This document shows positions 34,444 through 46,006 of a stretch of 64,000 nucleotides of DNA, piece after piece (position 1 is the stretch's first letter; each line of letters opens with the position of its first letter). The stretch comes from an uncultured Leucobacter sp. (GTDB lineage Bacteria; Actinomycetota; Actinomycetes; Actinomycetales; Microbacteriaceae), in NCBI GenBank assembly GCA_937967375.1, contig CALCJF010000010.1:23121-87120 (forward strand). The letters are read 5' to 3'. Both the position numbers and the translations under genes were made by a program. The notes beneath the pieces were generated by a model. The model did no database searches, was not told where the DNA came from, and saw only the letters and a program-made list of their open reading frames with translations.

Positions 34444-35403
34444 CTAAACAGGTATCTTTCGTACCGGGATCGCGGCAATCACCACCGCAACAAGCGCAAC
34501 GGCCGTGCCCGCGAGCAGGCCAGCACTTACCCCACCGGCCAGTGGCAGCCCGGCCTCGAGCGCGACTGAGGCGAGCAGCTGACCGGCGACGTTCGACATG
34601 CTGAGCAGCAGCACGCCCGCGGTGCGCACGAGCATCGCCGCGAGCGCGATGAACACGATGCCGAGCGCGCCGCCCGCGTAGTAGAGCGGTTCGCTGGGCC
34701 AAGCCGTCGGCCAGCCCTGCACGGCAACTGAGATTGCGGCGACGATAACGAGGATCGCAGTTCCGACCAAGAAACTGACGAACGTTGCGGTGAGCGCACT
34801 CTGCGCGGCAGACCGCAGCAGGCCGTTCACCGCAGCCTGCAGCGAAACACCAAAGCCCACGATCACCGGAAACACGATCAGCCAGATCTGCGTCGTCTCG
34901 CTCGCGGGGTTCACGATGTCGGCGATCACAGAGAACACCACTGCGACCATCGCGAGCACCATGCCGATCACACGTGTGAGCGTCGGATCGACACGCCCCG
35001 AAGGCCCGAGCCCACTACGGTCGATCACGAGCCCGCCGAGCACCTGCCCCGCGACCACTCCGACAGTGAACAGCGCGAGGCCGATCACGGTCGCGACGAG
35101 GCCCTGAGCGAGCACGAAGAACGCCCCGAAGGTGCCACCCGACAGCGCCCAGAACGGCAGGTGGCGGCTCGCGAGTTCTTTCTTCACGAGCGCGAACCCG
35201 CGTCTTGCGCGCCGGCTCAGCACAACGACGAGGCAGAGGATCACCAGGCCGCTGCCGAACGATACGGCTGCGGTCACGTAGCCGTTGCCGAGGTGCTGAC
35301 TGAGGCCGCCGTTGATGCGCGATTGCACTGCGGTGAGCGCGCCCGCGATGCCGCTGCCGAGCAGCGCGACCCATACGGGCAGGCTCGGCTTTGCTGAAGT
35401 CAC
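34444..35403 (-). CDS. DMT-family transporter (DUF606/YdcZ type)
   Basis: This 319-residue membrane protein has ten helices in two similar halves, each with the DUF606 pattern (GIAGALTAVQSRINGGLS and GFGVSLQAAVNGLLRSA). YdcZ-like DMT proteins are presumed exporters of small metabolites or drugs. It converges with msrB, with only 23 bp between the stop codons, and no other gene is in its unit. The substrate is unknown. Confidence 0.85.
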   Translation of the reverse strand: MTSAKPSLPVWVALLGSGIAGALTAVQSRINGGLSQHLGNGYVTAAVSFGSGLVILCLVVVLSRRARRGFALVKKELASRHLPFWALSGGTFGAFFVLAQGLVATVIGLALFTVGVVAGQVLGGLVIDRSGLGPSGRVDPTLTRVIGMVLAMVAVVFSVIADIVNPASETTQIWLIVFPVIVGFGVSLQAAVNGLLRSAAQSALTATFVSFLVGTAILVIVAAISVAVQGWPTAWPSEPLYYAGGALGIVFIALAAMLVRTAGVLLLSMSNVAGQLLASVALEAGLPLAGGVSAGLLAGTAVALVAVVIAAIPVRKIPV

Positions 35404-35529
35404 CTCACTACCCTACTCGCCATTGGGCCGGGTGATCCTCTGCCGCCTTAGCCTGGCCCGTGGGCTCATACGCAACCCGGCCTCGCGCAGAGACCCTCAC
35501 TCGGCCACCCCACACCCAAAACTCCTGGC

Positions 35530-35583
35530 GTGTGTTGCGAGATGTGCCAAAAACCCAAGAACTCGGCACATCTGACAACACAC
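35530..35583. repeat. Imperfect 19-bp inverted repeat
   Basis: GTGTGTTG (35530-35537) and AGATGTGCC (35540-35548) pair with GGCACATCT (35565-35573) and CAACACAC (35576-35583), leaving a 2-nt internal mismatch and a 16-nt loop. It lies in a 286-bp gene-free stretch between the DMT gene start and tRNA-Thr. Confidence 0.6.
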
Positions 35584-35646
35584 GAGGGAACTCGGGAATG
35601 CAAAAGACCGAGAAAGCGAGTCCTCGCGGCGAGCCAGTGGGCTCGC

Positions 35647-35694
35647 GGGCTCAAAACACGCAGAGCGATGCTCTGCGTACCCAGTTTTGAGCCC
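35647..35694 (-). terminator. Nested hairpin overlapping the 3' end of tRNA-Thr
   Basis: Read on the minus strand, the tRNA end GGGCTCAAAAC (35694-35684) is mirrored by GTTTTGAGCCC (35657-35647). A second perfect stem, ACGCAGAGC-ATC-GCTCTGCGT, lies between them (35678-35658). The inner stem followed by TTTTG can act as terminator. The outer arm would sequester the last five tRNA bases. Confidence 0.75.
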
Positions 35695-35762
35695 CCTGTC
35701 GGACTCGAACCGACCACCTGCGGTTTACAAGGCCGCTGCTCTACCAGATGAGCTAAGGAGGC
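35690..35762 (-). tRNA. tRNA-Thr (anticodon UGU)
   Basis: This 73-nt cloverleaf runs from G35762 to the discriminator U at 35690. The acceptor stem GCCTCCT pairs with AGGGGGC. D-loop TAGCTCATCTGGTAGAGC, anticodon loop CTTGTAA with anticodon TGT, and T-loop GGTTCGAGTC are all recognisable. The CCA end is not encoded. It reads ACA threonine codons, with wobble to ACG. Confidence 0.95.
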
Positions 35763-35806
35763 GTGATGACCAATCGAAATCGATCACCCAGAAGAGACTA
35801 CCCGGT

Positions 35807-35870
35807 TTTTGGCCGCTTCGCTCACCCCACCGGGCCGAGGCGGGGCGAGATGAGCGAAGCGATGCCAAAA
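35807..35870. terminator. Long hairpin between the Dsb-like gene and tRNA-Thr
   Basis: TTTTGGC and CGCTTCGCTCA (35807-35824) pair with TGAGCGAAGCG and GCCAAAA (35851-35870), interrupted only by a 2-nt bulge. An inner CCCC/GGGG pair tightens the loop. It lies 34 bp after the stop codon of the Dsb-like gene and probably ends that transcript before the tRNA. Confidence 0.65.
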
Positions 35871-35903
35871 CTGCGCGCGCAATGGCAGCCCAGAGGCGCG
35901 AGC

Positions 35904-36860
35904 TTAGCCCGCTGCCTCCGCGGTGTCTTCCTTCTGCTTGTCAGCCGAGCCGTCAAGCTCGCCCTTGATCTTCAGGATGTACTCTTCGAGCGAACCGTCG
36001 CGGCCGTCGACCCACTGCACACCGTTCACGATGACGGTAGGGGTGCTGCGCAGGCGCTGCGGCTGGTCTGCGGGCTGCAGGTCACCGACGCGCGGGTCAT
36101 TGATCAGCTGGGTACCCTCTGCGAGTCCCTGCAGGCCGGTCTCGCTGGCCGACTTCCAGTTTGCGTTGATGAATGGCGCGAAGCGCTGGTCCTTGATGCA
36201 CTGCTTCAGCTCGGTCGTGTCCTTTGCACCCGCGGCTACGGCGTTCTCGACGAGCTGGTCATCGGTGAGGCCTGTGGTCTGCTCGGCTGGCTGCACCTCT
36301 TTGCTCAGCAGACGGTTGTGGTAGGCAAATGCGTTCTTTGGTTGCTCTTCGACCACGCAGCTGAATGCGTTCGCGGCGCGGGTCGAATATTTGGTGCCGA
36401 GTGACTGCCCATCGAGGAAGTTGAGCGGGAACACGGTGAGGTTCACGTCGCCGCTGCCGACGTACTGCTCGAGCATGTCACCGTTCTGCTGCTCGAAGTT
36501 GCCACAGGCGGGGCACATGTAGTCGACGTAGATCGTGATGTCGACCGGGCTCTTCGTCCAGTCCTGCTCGGGAGCCTTGCGCGTCTGACCGTCTTGCAGC
36601 GCCTTGGTCTTGACGACCTCGAGATCTTTGCTGAAGGTCACACCACCCGAGATCATGTTGAGCGGGCCCGGGCCTGCGGGCTTCATGCTCTGCGAGAGCA
36701 CGAGTGCAACCACGCCGAGCACGGCAATCACGACAAGCGCGATGCCGCCCTGCAGAAACAGGCGGTTGCGCTTCTCGCGCTTCTTCTCGACCTCACGAGC
36801 AAGGCGTGCCTGCTCGCGCGCCTGCTCGCGGCGCTGGTTCTTGGTTAGTTTCTCGTTCAT
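35904..36860 (-). CDS. Membrane-anchored DsbA-like thioredoxin-fold protein
   Basis: This 318-residue protein has a highly charged cytoplasmic start (KNQRREQAREQARLAREV), one membrane helix (about 38-57) and an extracytoplasmic DsbA-type domain. The active site is CPAC in DYMCPACGNFEQ, and TPTVIVNG is the cis-proline loop. Such proteins form or shuffle disulfides in exported proteins. I chose the ATG at 36860, with GGAG upstream. It follows secA by 74 bp on the same strand, which links export and oxidative folding. Confidence 0.88.
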   Translation of the reverse strand: MNEKLTKNQRREQAREQARLAREVEKKREKRNRLFLQGGIALVVIAVLGVVALVLSQSMKPAGPGPLNMISGGVTFSKDLEVVKTKALQDGQTRKAPEQDWTKSPVDITIYVDYMCPACGNFEQQNGDMLEQYVGSGDVNLTVFPLNFLDGQSLGTKYSTRAANAFSCVVEEQPKNAFAYHNRLLSKEVQPAEQTTGLTDDQLVENAVAAGAKDTTELKQCIKDQRFAPFINANWKSASETGLQGLAEGTQLINDPRVGDLQPADQPQRLRSTPTVIVNGVQWVDGRDGSLEEYILKIKGELDGSADKQKEDTAEAAG

Positions 36861-36934
36861 TAGATCTCCGTGTACGCCCGAGGGCACGACTCAATTCGCA
36901 TAGCTATGGCGAGGATCTGCCCCACCACAACCAA

Positions 36935-39751
<2,817 letters not shown>

Positions 39752-39891
39752 GTCGTGTCTCCTGTGGTTGTACGGGTTGCTTCGTCGCGACTAAGCCGCG
39801 AGCACGCCGTGCTTTCTGTTGCCAAATTGTAACAACGCCCCAGCTTAGCAAGCCTGACCGGAGCGAATCCTCCGAATTCAGCGGTACACCC

Positions 39892-39903
39892 TAGGGTGGT
39901 TCT
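39892..39903 (+). promoter_or_regulatory. Leaderless-type promoter of the glycosyltransferase gene
   Basis: TAGGGT (39892-39897) lies 6 nt before GTG 39904; no ribosome site is present. Confidence 0.45.
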
Positions 39904-40692
39904 GTGAGCAGAGAGCGGTCGGTGCCTGAGCCAATTTGGGGCGAGGATCACCGAGCGCTCGGCAACGACTCTGTGCTGGTGATCCTTCCGACGTACAACG
40001 AGCGCGAATCGCTCGGCGAGATTATCGCCCGCCTGCACGCGGTCACCCCGCACGCCGACGTGCTCGTGATCGACGACGCGAGCCCCGACGGCACTGGCGA
40101 GCTCGCCGATCGGCTCGCGGCCGCCGACGGTCGCCTCTCGGTGCTGCACCGCCCGGGCAAGCTCGGCCTCGGCACCGCCTACCTCGAGGGCTTCGAGTGG
40201 GCTACTGCGCGCGATTATCGCTGGGTGGTCGAGATGGATGCCGACGGCTCTCACCTGCCTGAACAGCTGCCAGAGTTGCTCACTGCGGCGAGAGCCGGGG
40301 CTGGGCTCGTGATCGGGGTTCGATGGGTCAGCGGTGGGAGCGTCGTAGGCTGGCCGCGGCATCGACGCTGGATCTCGCGCACGGGCACCCGGGTGGCTCG
40401 CGCGGCGCTGCACTCACGTTTGCACGACATCACCAGCGGATACCGGGTGTTCGACAGTACATGGCTCGCCCGGCTCTCACGCGACGAGGTCTCGGCCGAG
40501 GGCTACGGCTTTCAGGTCGAGGTGGCGTGGGGGCTCGAACGGCTCGGCTGCCCGATCGCTGAGGTTCCGATCACCTTCGTCGAGCGTGCTCATGGCCACT
40601 CGAAAATGACCGCGGGAATCGTCGCAGAGGCACTCTGGCTCGTGGTGCGACACGGGCTGACGCTGCGCTTTGGCAGGCGAACGCGCCGATAG
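39904..40692 (+). CDS. Polyprenol-phosphate mannosyltransferase-like GT2 enzyme
   Basis: This 262-residue cytoplasmic GT-A glycosyltransferase resembles dolichol/polyprenol-phosphate mannose synthase (Ppm1 catalytic domain). VILPTYNERESLGEII, DDASPDGTG, EMDADGSH, HDITSGYRVF and FVERAHGHSKM mark the family. It would transfer mannose from GDP-mannose to a lipid phosphate for lipoglycan or glycoprotein synthesis. It lacks membrane segments. The start is GTG 39904. It is divergent from secA and converges with hpf at a shared terminator. ManA, encoded at 55.3 kb, could supply its precursor. Confidence 0.88.
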   Translation: MSRERSVPEPIWGEDHRALGNDSVLVILPTYNERESLGEIIARLHAVTPHADVLVIDDASPDGTGELADRLAAADGRLSVLHRPGKLGLGTAYLEGFEWATARDYRWVVEMDADGSHLPEQLPELLTAARAGAGLVIGVRWVSGGSVVGWPRHRRWISRTGTRVARAALHSRLHDITSGYRVFDSTWLARLSRDEVSAEGYGFQVEVAWGLERLGCPIAEVPITFVERAHGHSKMTAGIVAEALWLVVRHGLTLRFGRRTRR

Positions 40693-40775
40693 CCGGCGGG
40701 CCTCGCCTGGCAAGTGGCGCTGCGACAGGGCATCCGAGACACTGGACGGCGGTTCATCACGACCGCAGACATGAA

Positions 40776-40811
40776 TGTGGGTGAGCGCCCCTGCCCGGGC
40801 ACTCACCCACA
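40776..40811. terminator. Shared terminator hairpin of the GT2 gene and hpf
   Basis: TGTGGGTGAG (40776-40785) pairs with CTCACCCACA (40802-40811), and an inner GCCC/GGGC stem continues it. It stands between two convergent genes and would serve both. Confidence 0.8.
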
Positions 40812-40832
40812 CTTCACACGCTACGCCGACGC

Positions 40833-41465
40833 TCAGTCGTCAGAGAGCGAGATGATGCCGTAGTTCCAACCCTTGCGGCGGTAGACCACGCTCGGTTTGC
40901 CCGACTCCGTCTCGATGAAGAGGAAGAAGTCGTGGCCGACGAGCTCCATCTGGTCAACCGCTTCTTCGGTCGACAGACGCTCGGCCGGAAACTCCTTCTG
41001 GCGAATCACGACCGGGGTGTACTTCTCTTCGCCACCCTCCTCGGCGATAACCGGAACAGAACCGGTCGACACGGCCTCGATCGTCTCGAGCGGGGCCGGC
41101 GCGATGTCGACCACACTAAAGTCTTCTGCGGCAGCCTCAGCGAGCGAGGTGCGGCCCTTGCCGCGACGGTCGTGGCGACGATCCTTGAGCCTGCGAATGC
41201 GCTCGAGCACTCGCCCATAAGCGATGTCGAAAGCGGTGTATTTGTCGTTGCCGGTGCTCTCAGCACGAATCACCGGGCCCGGCCCGATCAGGGTAATCTC
41301 GACGCGGTCGCCGTTATTCGGGCTGCGGTCGCTGAGACGGGAAACCTTTACCTCGAACGCCTGCGCCTTGGGCAGCAGGTGCTCTACCTTTTCAGTCTTC
41401 GAACCCACATAGTTCTCGAAACGATCGGTAACTCCGACGCCCCTGCCGCGAATGCTTACATCCAT
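40833..41465 (-). CDS. hpf: Ribosome hibernation promoting factor, long form
   Basis: This 210-residue protein has an N-terminal S30AE domain (MDVSIRGRGVGVTDRFENYV) that blocks the decoding centre, and a C-terminal dimerisation domain (VVIRQKEFPAERLSTEEAVDQMELVGHDFFLFI) that pairs ribosomes into 100S particles. Length and domains fit the long HPF. The ATG at 41465 has an ideal AAAGGAGGT site; 11 upstream codons are untranslated. Expression in stationary phase or starvation is expected. Confidence 0.95.
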   Translation of the reverse strand: MDVSIRGRGVGVTDRFENYVGSKTEKVEHLLPKAQAFEVKVSRLSDRSPNNGDRVEITLIGPGPVIRAESTGNDKYTAFDIAYGRVLERIRRLKDRRHDRRGKGRTSLAEAAAEDFSVVDIAPAPLETIEAVSTGSVPVIAEEGGEEKYTPVVIRQKEFPAERLSTEEAVDQMELVGHDFFLFIETESGKPSVVYRRKGWNYGIISLSDD

Positions 41466-41589
41466 GGTGACCTCCTTTGGGTATAGGCGGGTGGCCACAT
41501 TGGCGGGCGCACCTTTACGCCTTTCACGAACCCTATCGCTGTTCGTGGGTTCACTGCCACCTGGATCGCCAATCTGCCCGACACATTTC

Positions 41590-41705
41590 AGCGCACGCTC
41601 GGTTCACGCCCAGCGCACGCTCGATTTCTTGCCTGCCATGCGCTCGGCTCGCGCCTGGTCCACACCTAACGCACGATCGATTGATGCTCGATTTCGCGCC
41701 TGCCA
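41590..41705. repeat. Short degenerate direct repeats in the comF-hpf spacer
   Basis: AGCGCACGCTCG occurs at 41590-41601 and 41612-41623, and a variant AACGCACGATCG at 41668-41679. CTCGATTTCTTGCCTGCCA (41620-41638) recurs as CTCGATTTCGCGCCTGCCA (41687-41705). The 271-bp spacer also has to hold the hpf promoter. No gene is apparent. Confidence 0.6.
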
Positions 41706-41736
41706 CACACCCGCACGCCCCTCGTCGCACGCAAGC

Positions 41737-42489
41737 TCAAGCGCTGCGTCGCTCTGCGGCCGCGAGCGCCACCGTCGCAATCACCGTGGCTCCGGCAGCC
41801 TCGAGCGCTGTCGCAGCTGCGTCGAGGGTCGCACCAGTCGTGACTATGTCATCGATGAGCACCACCTCGCGGCCGCTCAGCCTGCCTCGCATGCGCTTCG
41901 GCACCCGCACGAGTGCGGCGTTCTGCGCGCGCTCCCCCGCGCGCAGGCCCACCTGTCCGGTGCGCCCGGGCAGCGTCTGCAGCCCGCCCACAACAAGGTA
42001 CGGGCCCGGGTCGCCCCTCGCGCGAAGATGCCGCAGCGCCCGCCGTACCAAAAGGTCGACATGCCGGTACCCGCGTGCACGAACTCGGGCCGCGCGCGAG
42101 GGGGCAGTCACGATCAGTACCGGCGTGCGCGCCCGCTGCGCCTCGAGCGCGAGCAGCAGCGGACCGCTCAGCAGTTCGCCGAGCGGCATGGCCAAGCCCA
42201 CCGCACCGCCGTGCTTACACGCGACCAGCAGCGCACGCAGTGCCCCCACGTAGCTGCCGTAGACCCAGACCTCGCGCCCACTGGACGAGCGCGCGAGCTG
42301 CGCCGTGCCGACGGTCATTCGCAACCGCGTGCGGCAGTCGGCGCACAACTGCCTGTTCGGGGCGCCGCACACCAGGCAGGCGCATGGCCAGAGCAGTGCG
42401 AGCAAATCTGCAAGCACGTCGCCCAGCCGGTCGCGCGGCCTGCAGCGCAGCCGGCCGTCTACGAGTTCTCGTGTCATGCATACGAGCAT
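41737..42489 (-). CDS. comF: ComF-family phosphoribosyltransferase-like protein
   Basis: This 250-residue protein has a zinc-ribbon-like start (CACLVCGAPNRQLCADC) and a C-terminal PRTase domain with the PRPP loop VVLIDDIVTTGATL. In competent bacteria ComF proteins help take up single-stranded DNA; in actinobacteria the role is unclear. GCGAGG precedes the ATG at 42489; an alternative ATG lies four codons downstream. It sits between lpqB and hpf, as in mycobacteria. Confidence 0.92.
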   Translation of the reverse strand: MLVCMTRELVDGRLRCRPRDRLGDVLADLLALLWPCACLVCGAPNRQLCADCRTRLRMTVGTAQLARSSSGREVWVYGSYVGALRALLVACKHGGAVGLAMPLGELLSGPLLLALEAQRARTPVLIVTAPSRAARVRARGYRHVDLLVRRALRHLRARGDPGPYLVVGGLQTLPGRTGQVGLRAGERAQNAALVRVPKRMRGRLSGREVVLIDDIVTTGATLDAAATALEAAGATVIATVALAAAERRSA

Positions 42490-42601
42490 GCACCTCGCTA
42501 CCGACAGACGAGCAGTTACTCACAGAAGTCGCGAGAACGGTCGCGATCCTCGCCCCTGTGAGCGACAAGTCGCTAGCCGAGACCCTGCGCGCGACCCCCG
42601 G

Positions 42602-44296
42602 CTATCCGACCTTCGCGATCAAGTCGACACCTGCCATGAGCTGCTGCCAGCCTGATCCCTGTGGTTTGAACATGCGGTGCTGGTCGTCGAGCACGCGCAT
42701 CAGCGAGCGGCTGCTGCCCCCGCTGCTGATCGCGACGCCACCGGAGACCGAACCCGAGACCACCGGAAACCGCCCGCTGACTTCGCCGATGGTCACCTTG
42801 GCCGAGCCGCCGAGCAGGCCCGTCTCGCTGAGCAACACGAAGCGGTTGTCGCCGATCCAATCGAGATCGATCGGGGCACCAATTTCGCTCAGTTGCAGGG
42901 TCGCCGTCTCAGTGAAGCCGACCGGGGCACCGGTCTCGTCGCGCACGATACCGACGACCCGCACTTCGGTGGCCCCGCCTGCGTTGACCAGCACAGCGAG
43001 CCTGTTGCCGCCAGTCGAGACCCGAATCGCCTTCACCGAGAAGTCATCGAGCCAGTTCAAGGGGAGCTCAGATAGGCGTGTGCCTGGTCTCGTGACTACG
43101 ATCTCGCCCGGTTCGGTGCTCGAATACGCCCAAACGTAGCCGAGCGAGTCGAGGCTCGGCGCGAGCAGGCCTGAGCGGTTGTCGATGACGAGGCTCTGCC
43201 CGCCCGTAATCCAGCTGATCCCGCCGGAGTGCAGCGCTACGGCCGCGCTGAGGTCGGGGGCGACGCTCACGGCAGTTGGTGAGAGCGCGACGACCTGCTC
43301 GCTGACACCAGGGATCGCGTTCAGCGAGTTGCCGGCCGAGGTGCCGAACTCGCCATCTTTCAGCAACACGACGCGCTGAAAGTCGCCCGAACCGGTTTCT
43401 TCGCTCGCGGTGATCTCGCCGCCGCCCATGACGTTTCCGTGCACCGCAAGCTGAAAGCGCACCACTCCCGGCAGCCCCTGCAGGCTTGCGGCCAGTTGCC
43501 GTTTGATGGCGCTCATGGTCGCTTCGTCGGCGTCGAAAATCTCTGACGACACATCGATCACCGCGGCGCCGTCGATGATGGGCACCGAGGCTGCGCTCAG
43601 CGTGGTGCCCTCCGGAAACGCAGTCGCAATGGCACCGGTCATGTCGGCAGACGGCCCGCCGATCAGCGCCTTCACGATCTGCGTCACCAGGTGCGACGGC
43701 AGCGACGATCTGTCGGTAATCACCCAGCGCAACTCTGAAACGAGCCGCTGGTCTGGGCTCAAGAAGTAGAGCGCGCGAGTCTCCCACACCGATGAAAAGT
43801 TGCTGCGATCGATGACGATGCCGTTCGGAGCAGACACGATGCGCCACTCGTCACCAACCCGGCTCAGCTCGAAGCGCACCTCGGCGTGCTCGTCAGGCTG
43901 CGCCAGGCGCAGCGTTCCGCCCTGATCGACCGCGGCCGCCACCTGCAGCGAGAGCACTCCGAGCCCTTCGTCGGGTTCGTCGTAGACCGGCGCTCCCTCG
44001 TAGACGAGCGCGCCGAGGCTCGGATCCCACTGGTCGGCATAGGTCGGCGCGAGAAACTTTCGCGCAATCTCGTAGTCGTTCAGGTTCGATGAGGCTGCTC
44101 GCACAAAGCCGCGAATAATCGATTCGGGGTCGGCACCAGCGGTTGGCCCCTGGGGGTTGATGAACACGCCGCGCTCGGCCTGCTCAAGGTTGCTGAGCCC
44201 CTCTCGCACCGGCCCCGAGTCGGGTACGGCATCGCAGGCGGCGAGCGAAAGCACCGCAAACGATGCAGCAATTATTGCGAGGATCTTACGCCTCAT
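42602..44296 (-). CDS. lpqB: Lipoprotein LpqB
   Basis: This 564-residue lipoprotein has lipobox SLAAC (Cys21), an N-terminal region, a GerMN-like domain and a C-terminal beta-propeller-like domain (LSPTAVSVAPDLSAAVAL). LpqB binds the extracytoplasmic part of MtrB and tunes MtrA phosphorylation in mycobacteria and Streptomyces. The ATG overlaps the mtrB stop codon (ATGA), with AAGGGAG upstream, so the genes are coupled. Confidence 0.93.
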   Translation of the reverse strand: MRRKILAIIAASFAVLSLAACDAVPDSGPVREGLSNLEQAERGVFINPQGPTAGADPESIIRGFVRAASSNLNDYEIARKFLAPTYADQWDPSLGALVYEGAPVYDEPDEGLGVLSLQVAAAVDQGGTLRLAQPDEHAEVRFELSRVGDEWRIVSAPNGIVIDRSNFSSVWETRALYFLSPDQRLVSELRWVITDRSSLPSHLVTQIVKALIGGPSADMTGAIATAFPEGTTLSAASVPIIDGAAVIDVSSEIFDADEATMSAIKRQLAASLQGLPGVVRFQLAVHGNVMGGGEITASEETGSGDFQRVVLLKDGEFGTSAGNSLNAIPGVSEQVVALSPTAVSVAPDLSAAVALHSGGISWITGGQSLVIDNRSGLLAPSLDSLGYVWAYSSTEPGEIVVTRPGTRLSELPLNWLDDFSVKAIRVSTGGNRLAVLVNAGGATEVRVVGIVRDETGAPVGFTETATLQLSEIGAPIDLDWIGDNRFVLLSETGLLGGSAKVTIGEVSGRFPVVSGSVSGGVAISSGGSSRSLMRVLDDQHRMFKPQGSGWQQLMAGVDLIAKVG

Positions 44297-46002
44297 CTGT
44301 TGCGCTCCCTTCGCACGCGGCGGCCGGGCCTTCGCAGCCACCCGCCCGTGACCTCGGGATCGCCAAGCTCGGGCGTGACATCGTCTGGCACGAGCGGCAC
44401 GGGCGACACGAACGAGTTCGTTTCGTCGCCTCGCGGCAGAGTGAGACGAAAGTTGCTGCCCCCGCCAAGCCGCGACCACACCTCGAGGAGGCCGCCGTGC
44501 ACGGCTGCGTCTTCGCGTGCGATCGCGAGACCGAGACCGGTGCCGCCGAGCGTGCGCTTGCGGGAGGGGTCTGCACGCCAGAACCGGTCGAAGACGTGCT
44601 GCGTGTCTTCGGGTTTCATGCCGACCCCCCAGTCGCGCACGCCGATCGCGATCGCTGAGGCGTTCGAGTCGATCGTCACCACGATGGGCCGGCCCTCGCC
44701 GTGCTCGATCGCGTTGCCCACGAGGTTCGAGATGATGCGCCGAATGCGGCGGGCATCGACGTCGATCGGGCTGAAGCCGCCGAGCGGTCGCAGCTCAATG
44801 ATGCCGGGCGACAGCGGTCTGAGCCCCTCGACCACCTCTTCGGCGAGCACAACCATATTCGCGGGTTCGGTCTCGAGTGTGATCGGCCCGGCGTCGTAGC
44901 GCGAAATCTCGAGCAGGTCGGCGAGCAGCGACTCAAAACGATCTACCTGATCGTTCAGCACCTGCACCGGGCGGGCCGCGCTGGACTCGTCGTCGCCCAC
45001 CTGCCCCCGCAGCACCTCTGCCGCAAGCCGAATCGTGGTGAGCGGCGTACGCAACTCGTGCGACACGTCTGACACGAAACGCTGCTGCATGGTCGAGAGC
45101 TGATCGAGCTCTTCGATCCGTGCCTGCAGCGTGTCGGCCATGTGGTTGAAGTTGTTCGAGAGCTCGTCGAAGTGCTTGTCTGCCTGCAACGGAATGCGCG
45201 CGTCGATCTCACCCGCGGCGAGCCGATGGCTGGCAGACGCGGCGGCACGAATCGGACGAAACACGAGACTCGAGATCGCCCAGACGAGCACCGCCAGCAG
45301 CAGCAACAACAACAGCGCCATGATGATCAGCGCGCGCGTGATGAACTCGATGCTCTGCGCCACGTCAGAGAAGCTGTAGCCGATAAAGAGGTCGTAGCTG
45401 CCCGCGCCCGCCGGAAACACGATGGTCGAAGCGACAAGAATGCCGGGTGCCGTCTTGCCCTCGTCGTCGACGAGCCGCACCGACTGCCAGTACTGCGGAG
45501 ACTGCCCCTCGAGCAGCGCATCGCTCAGATCTGCCGAGATCACGTCGCGAATCTGCTGCGAGGTGCCCGCATCGTCGGGCGCGATCGGCGAAGCCGGCTG
45601 GTTCGCCTGCCTGCGCACGTAGATCAGCTGGCTCGCAGAGGTGCCCTGCACCGTGCTGCGCACCGATCCCGCGAGGGCGTTCAGCGCGCCGAGGTCGGCA
45701 GCGTCAGAACTGTCGAGCTGTTCTTGCGCCGCAAGCGTCGCGCGCGCCGAATCTTGGAGCGCCTGATCCCGCTTTGAAGAATACAGATCGGTGCTGATGC
45801 GATCGAGCACCAGCGCACCCATGACCGACACCATGGTGATCGCGATCGCGCCCGTGATCGCCATGGTGCGCAGCCTGAGCGAACTCCCCCAGGCCGCACG
45901 CACCGGACCGAGCACGGGCAGGGTGGCGCGAACCCATCGCACCCTCAGGCGGCGAAGCCACAGCCCGAACGGCGACCGACCGTGCCTGTGAGCGGTCGAC
46001 AA
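44293..46002 (-). CDS. mtrB: Sensor histidine kinase MtrB
   Basis: This 569-residue kinase has two membrane segments enclosing an extracytoplasmic domain of roughly 150 residues. HAMP and HisKA follow (VSDVSHELRTPLTTIRL), and HATPase motifs NLVGNAIEHGEG, RDWGVGMKPED and GGTGLGLAIA. It is the kinase of the MtrAB system that couples cell division with wall synthesis. The start is TTG 46002, with ACGGAG upstream, 4 bp after the mtrA stop codon. The basic N-terminus (RRLRVRWVRATLP) is typical. Confidence 0.95.
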   Translation of the reverse strand: MSTAHRHGRSPFGLWLRRLRVRWVRATLPVLGPVRAAWGSSLRLRTMAITGAIAITMVSVMGALVLDRISTDLYSSKRDQALQDSARATLAAQEQLDSSDAADLGALNALAGSVRSTVQGTSASQLIYVRRQANQPASPIAPDDAGTSQQIRDVISADLSDALLEGQSPQYWQSVRLVDDEGKTAPGILVASTIVFPAGAGSYDLFIGYSFSDVAQSIEFITRALIIMALLLLLLLAVLVWAISSLVFRPIRAAASASHRLAAGEIDARIPLQADKHFDELSNNFNHMADTLQARIEELDQLSTMQQRFVSDVSHELRTPLTTIRLAAEVLRGQVGDDESSAARPVQVLNDQVDRFESLLADLLEISRYDAGPITLETEPANMVVLAEEVVEGLRPLSPGIIELRPLGGFSPIDVDARRIRRIISNLVGNAIEHGEGRPIVVTIDSNASAIAIGVRDWGVGMKPEDTQHVFDRFWRADPSRKRTLGGTGLGLAIAREDAAVHGGLLEVWSRLGGGSNFRLTLPRGDETNSFVSPVPLVPDDVTPELGDPEVTGGWLRRPGRRVRRERNR

Positions 46003-46006
46003 ACGG

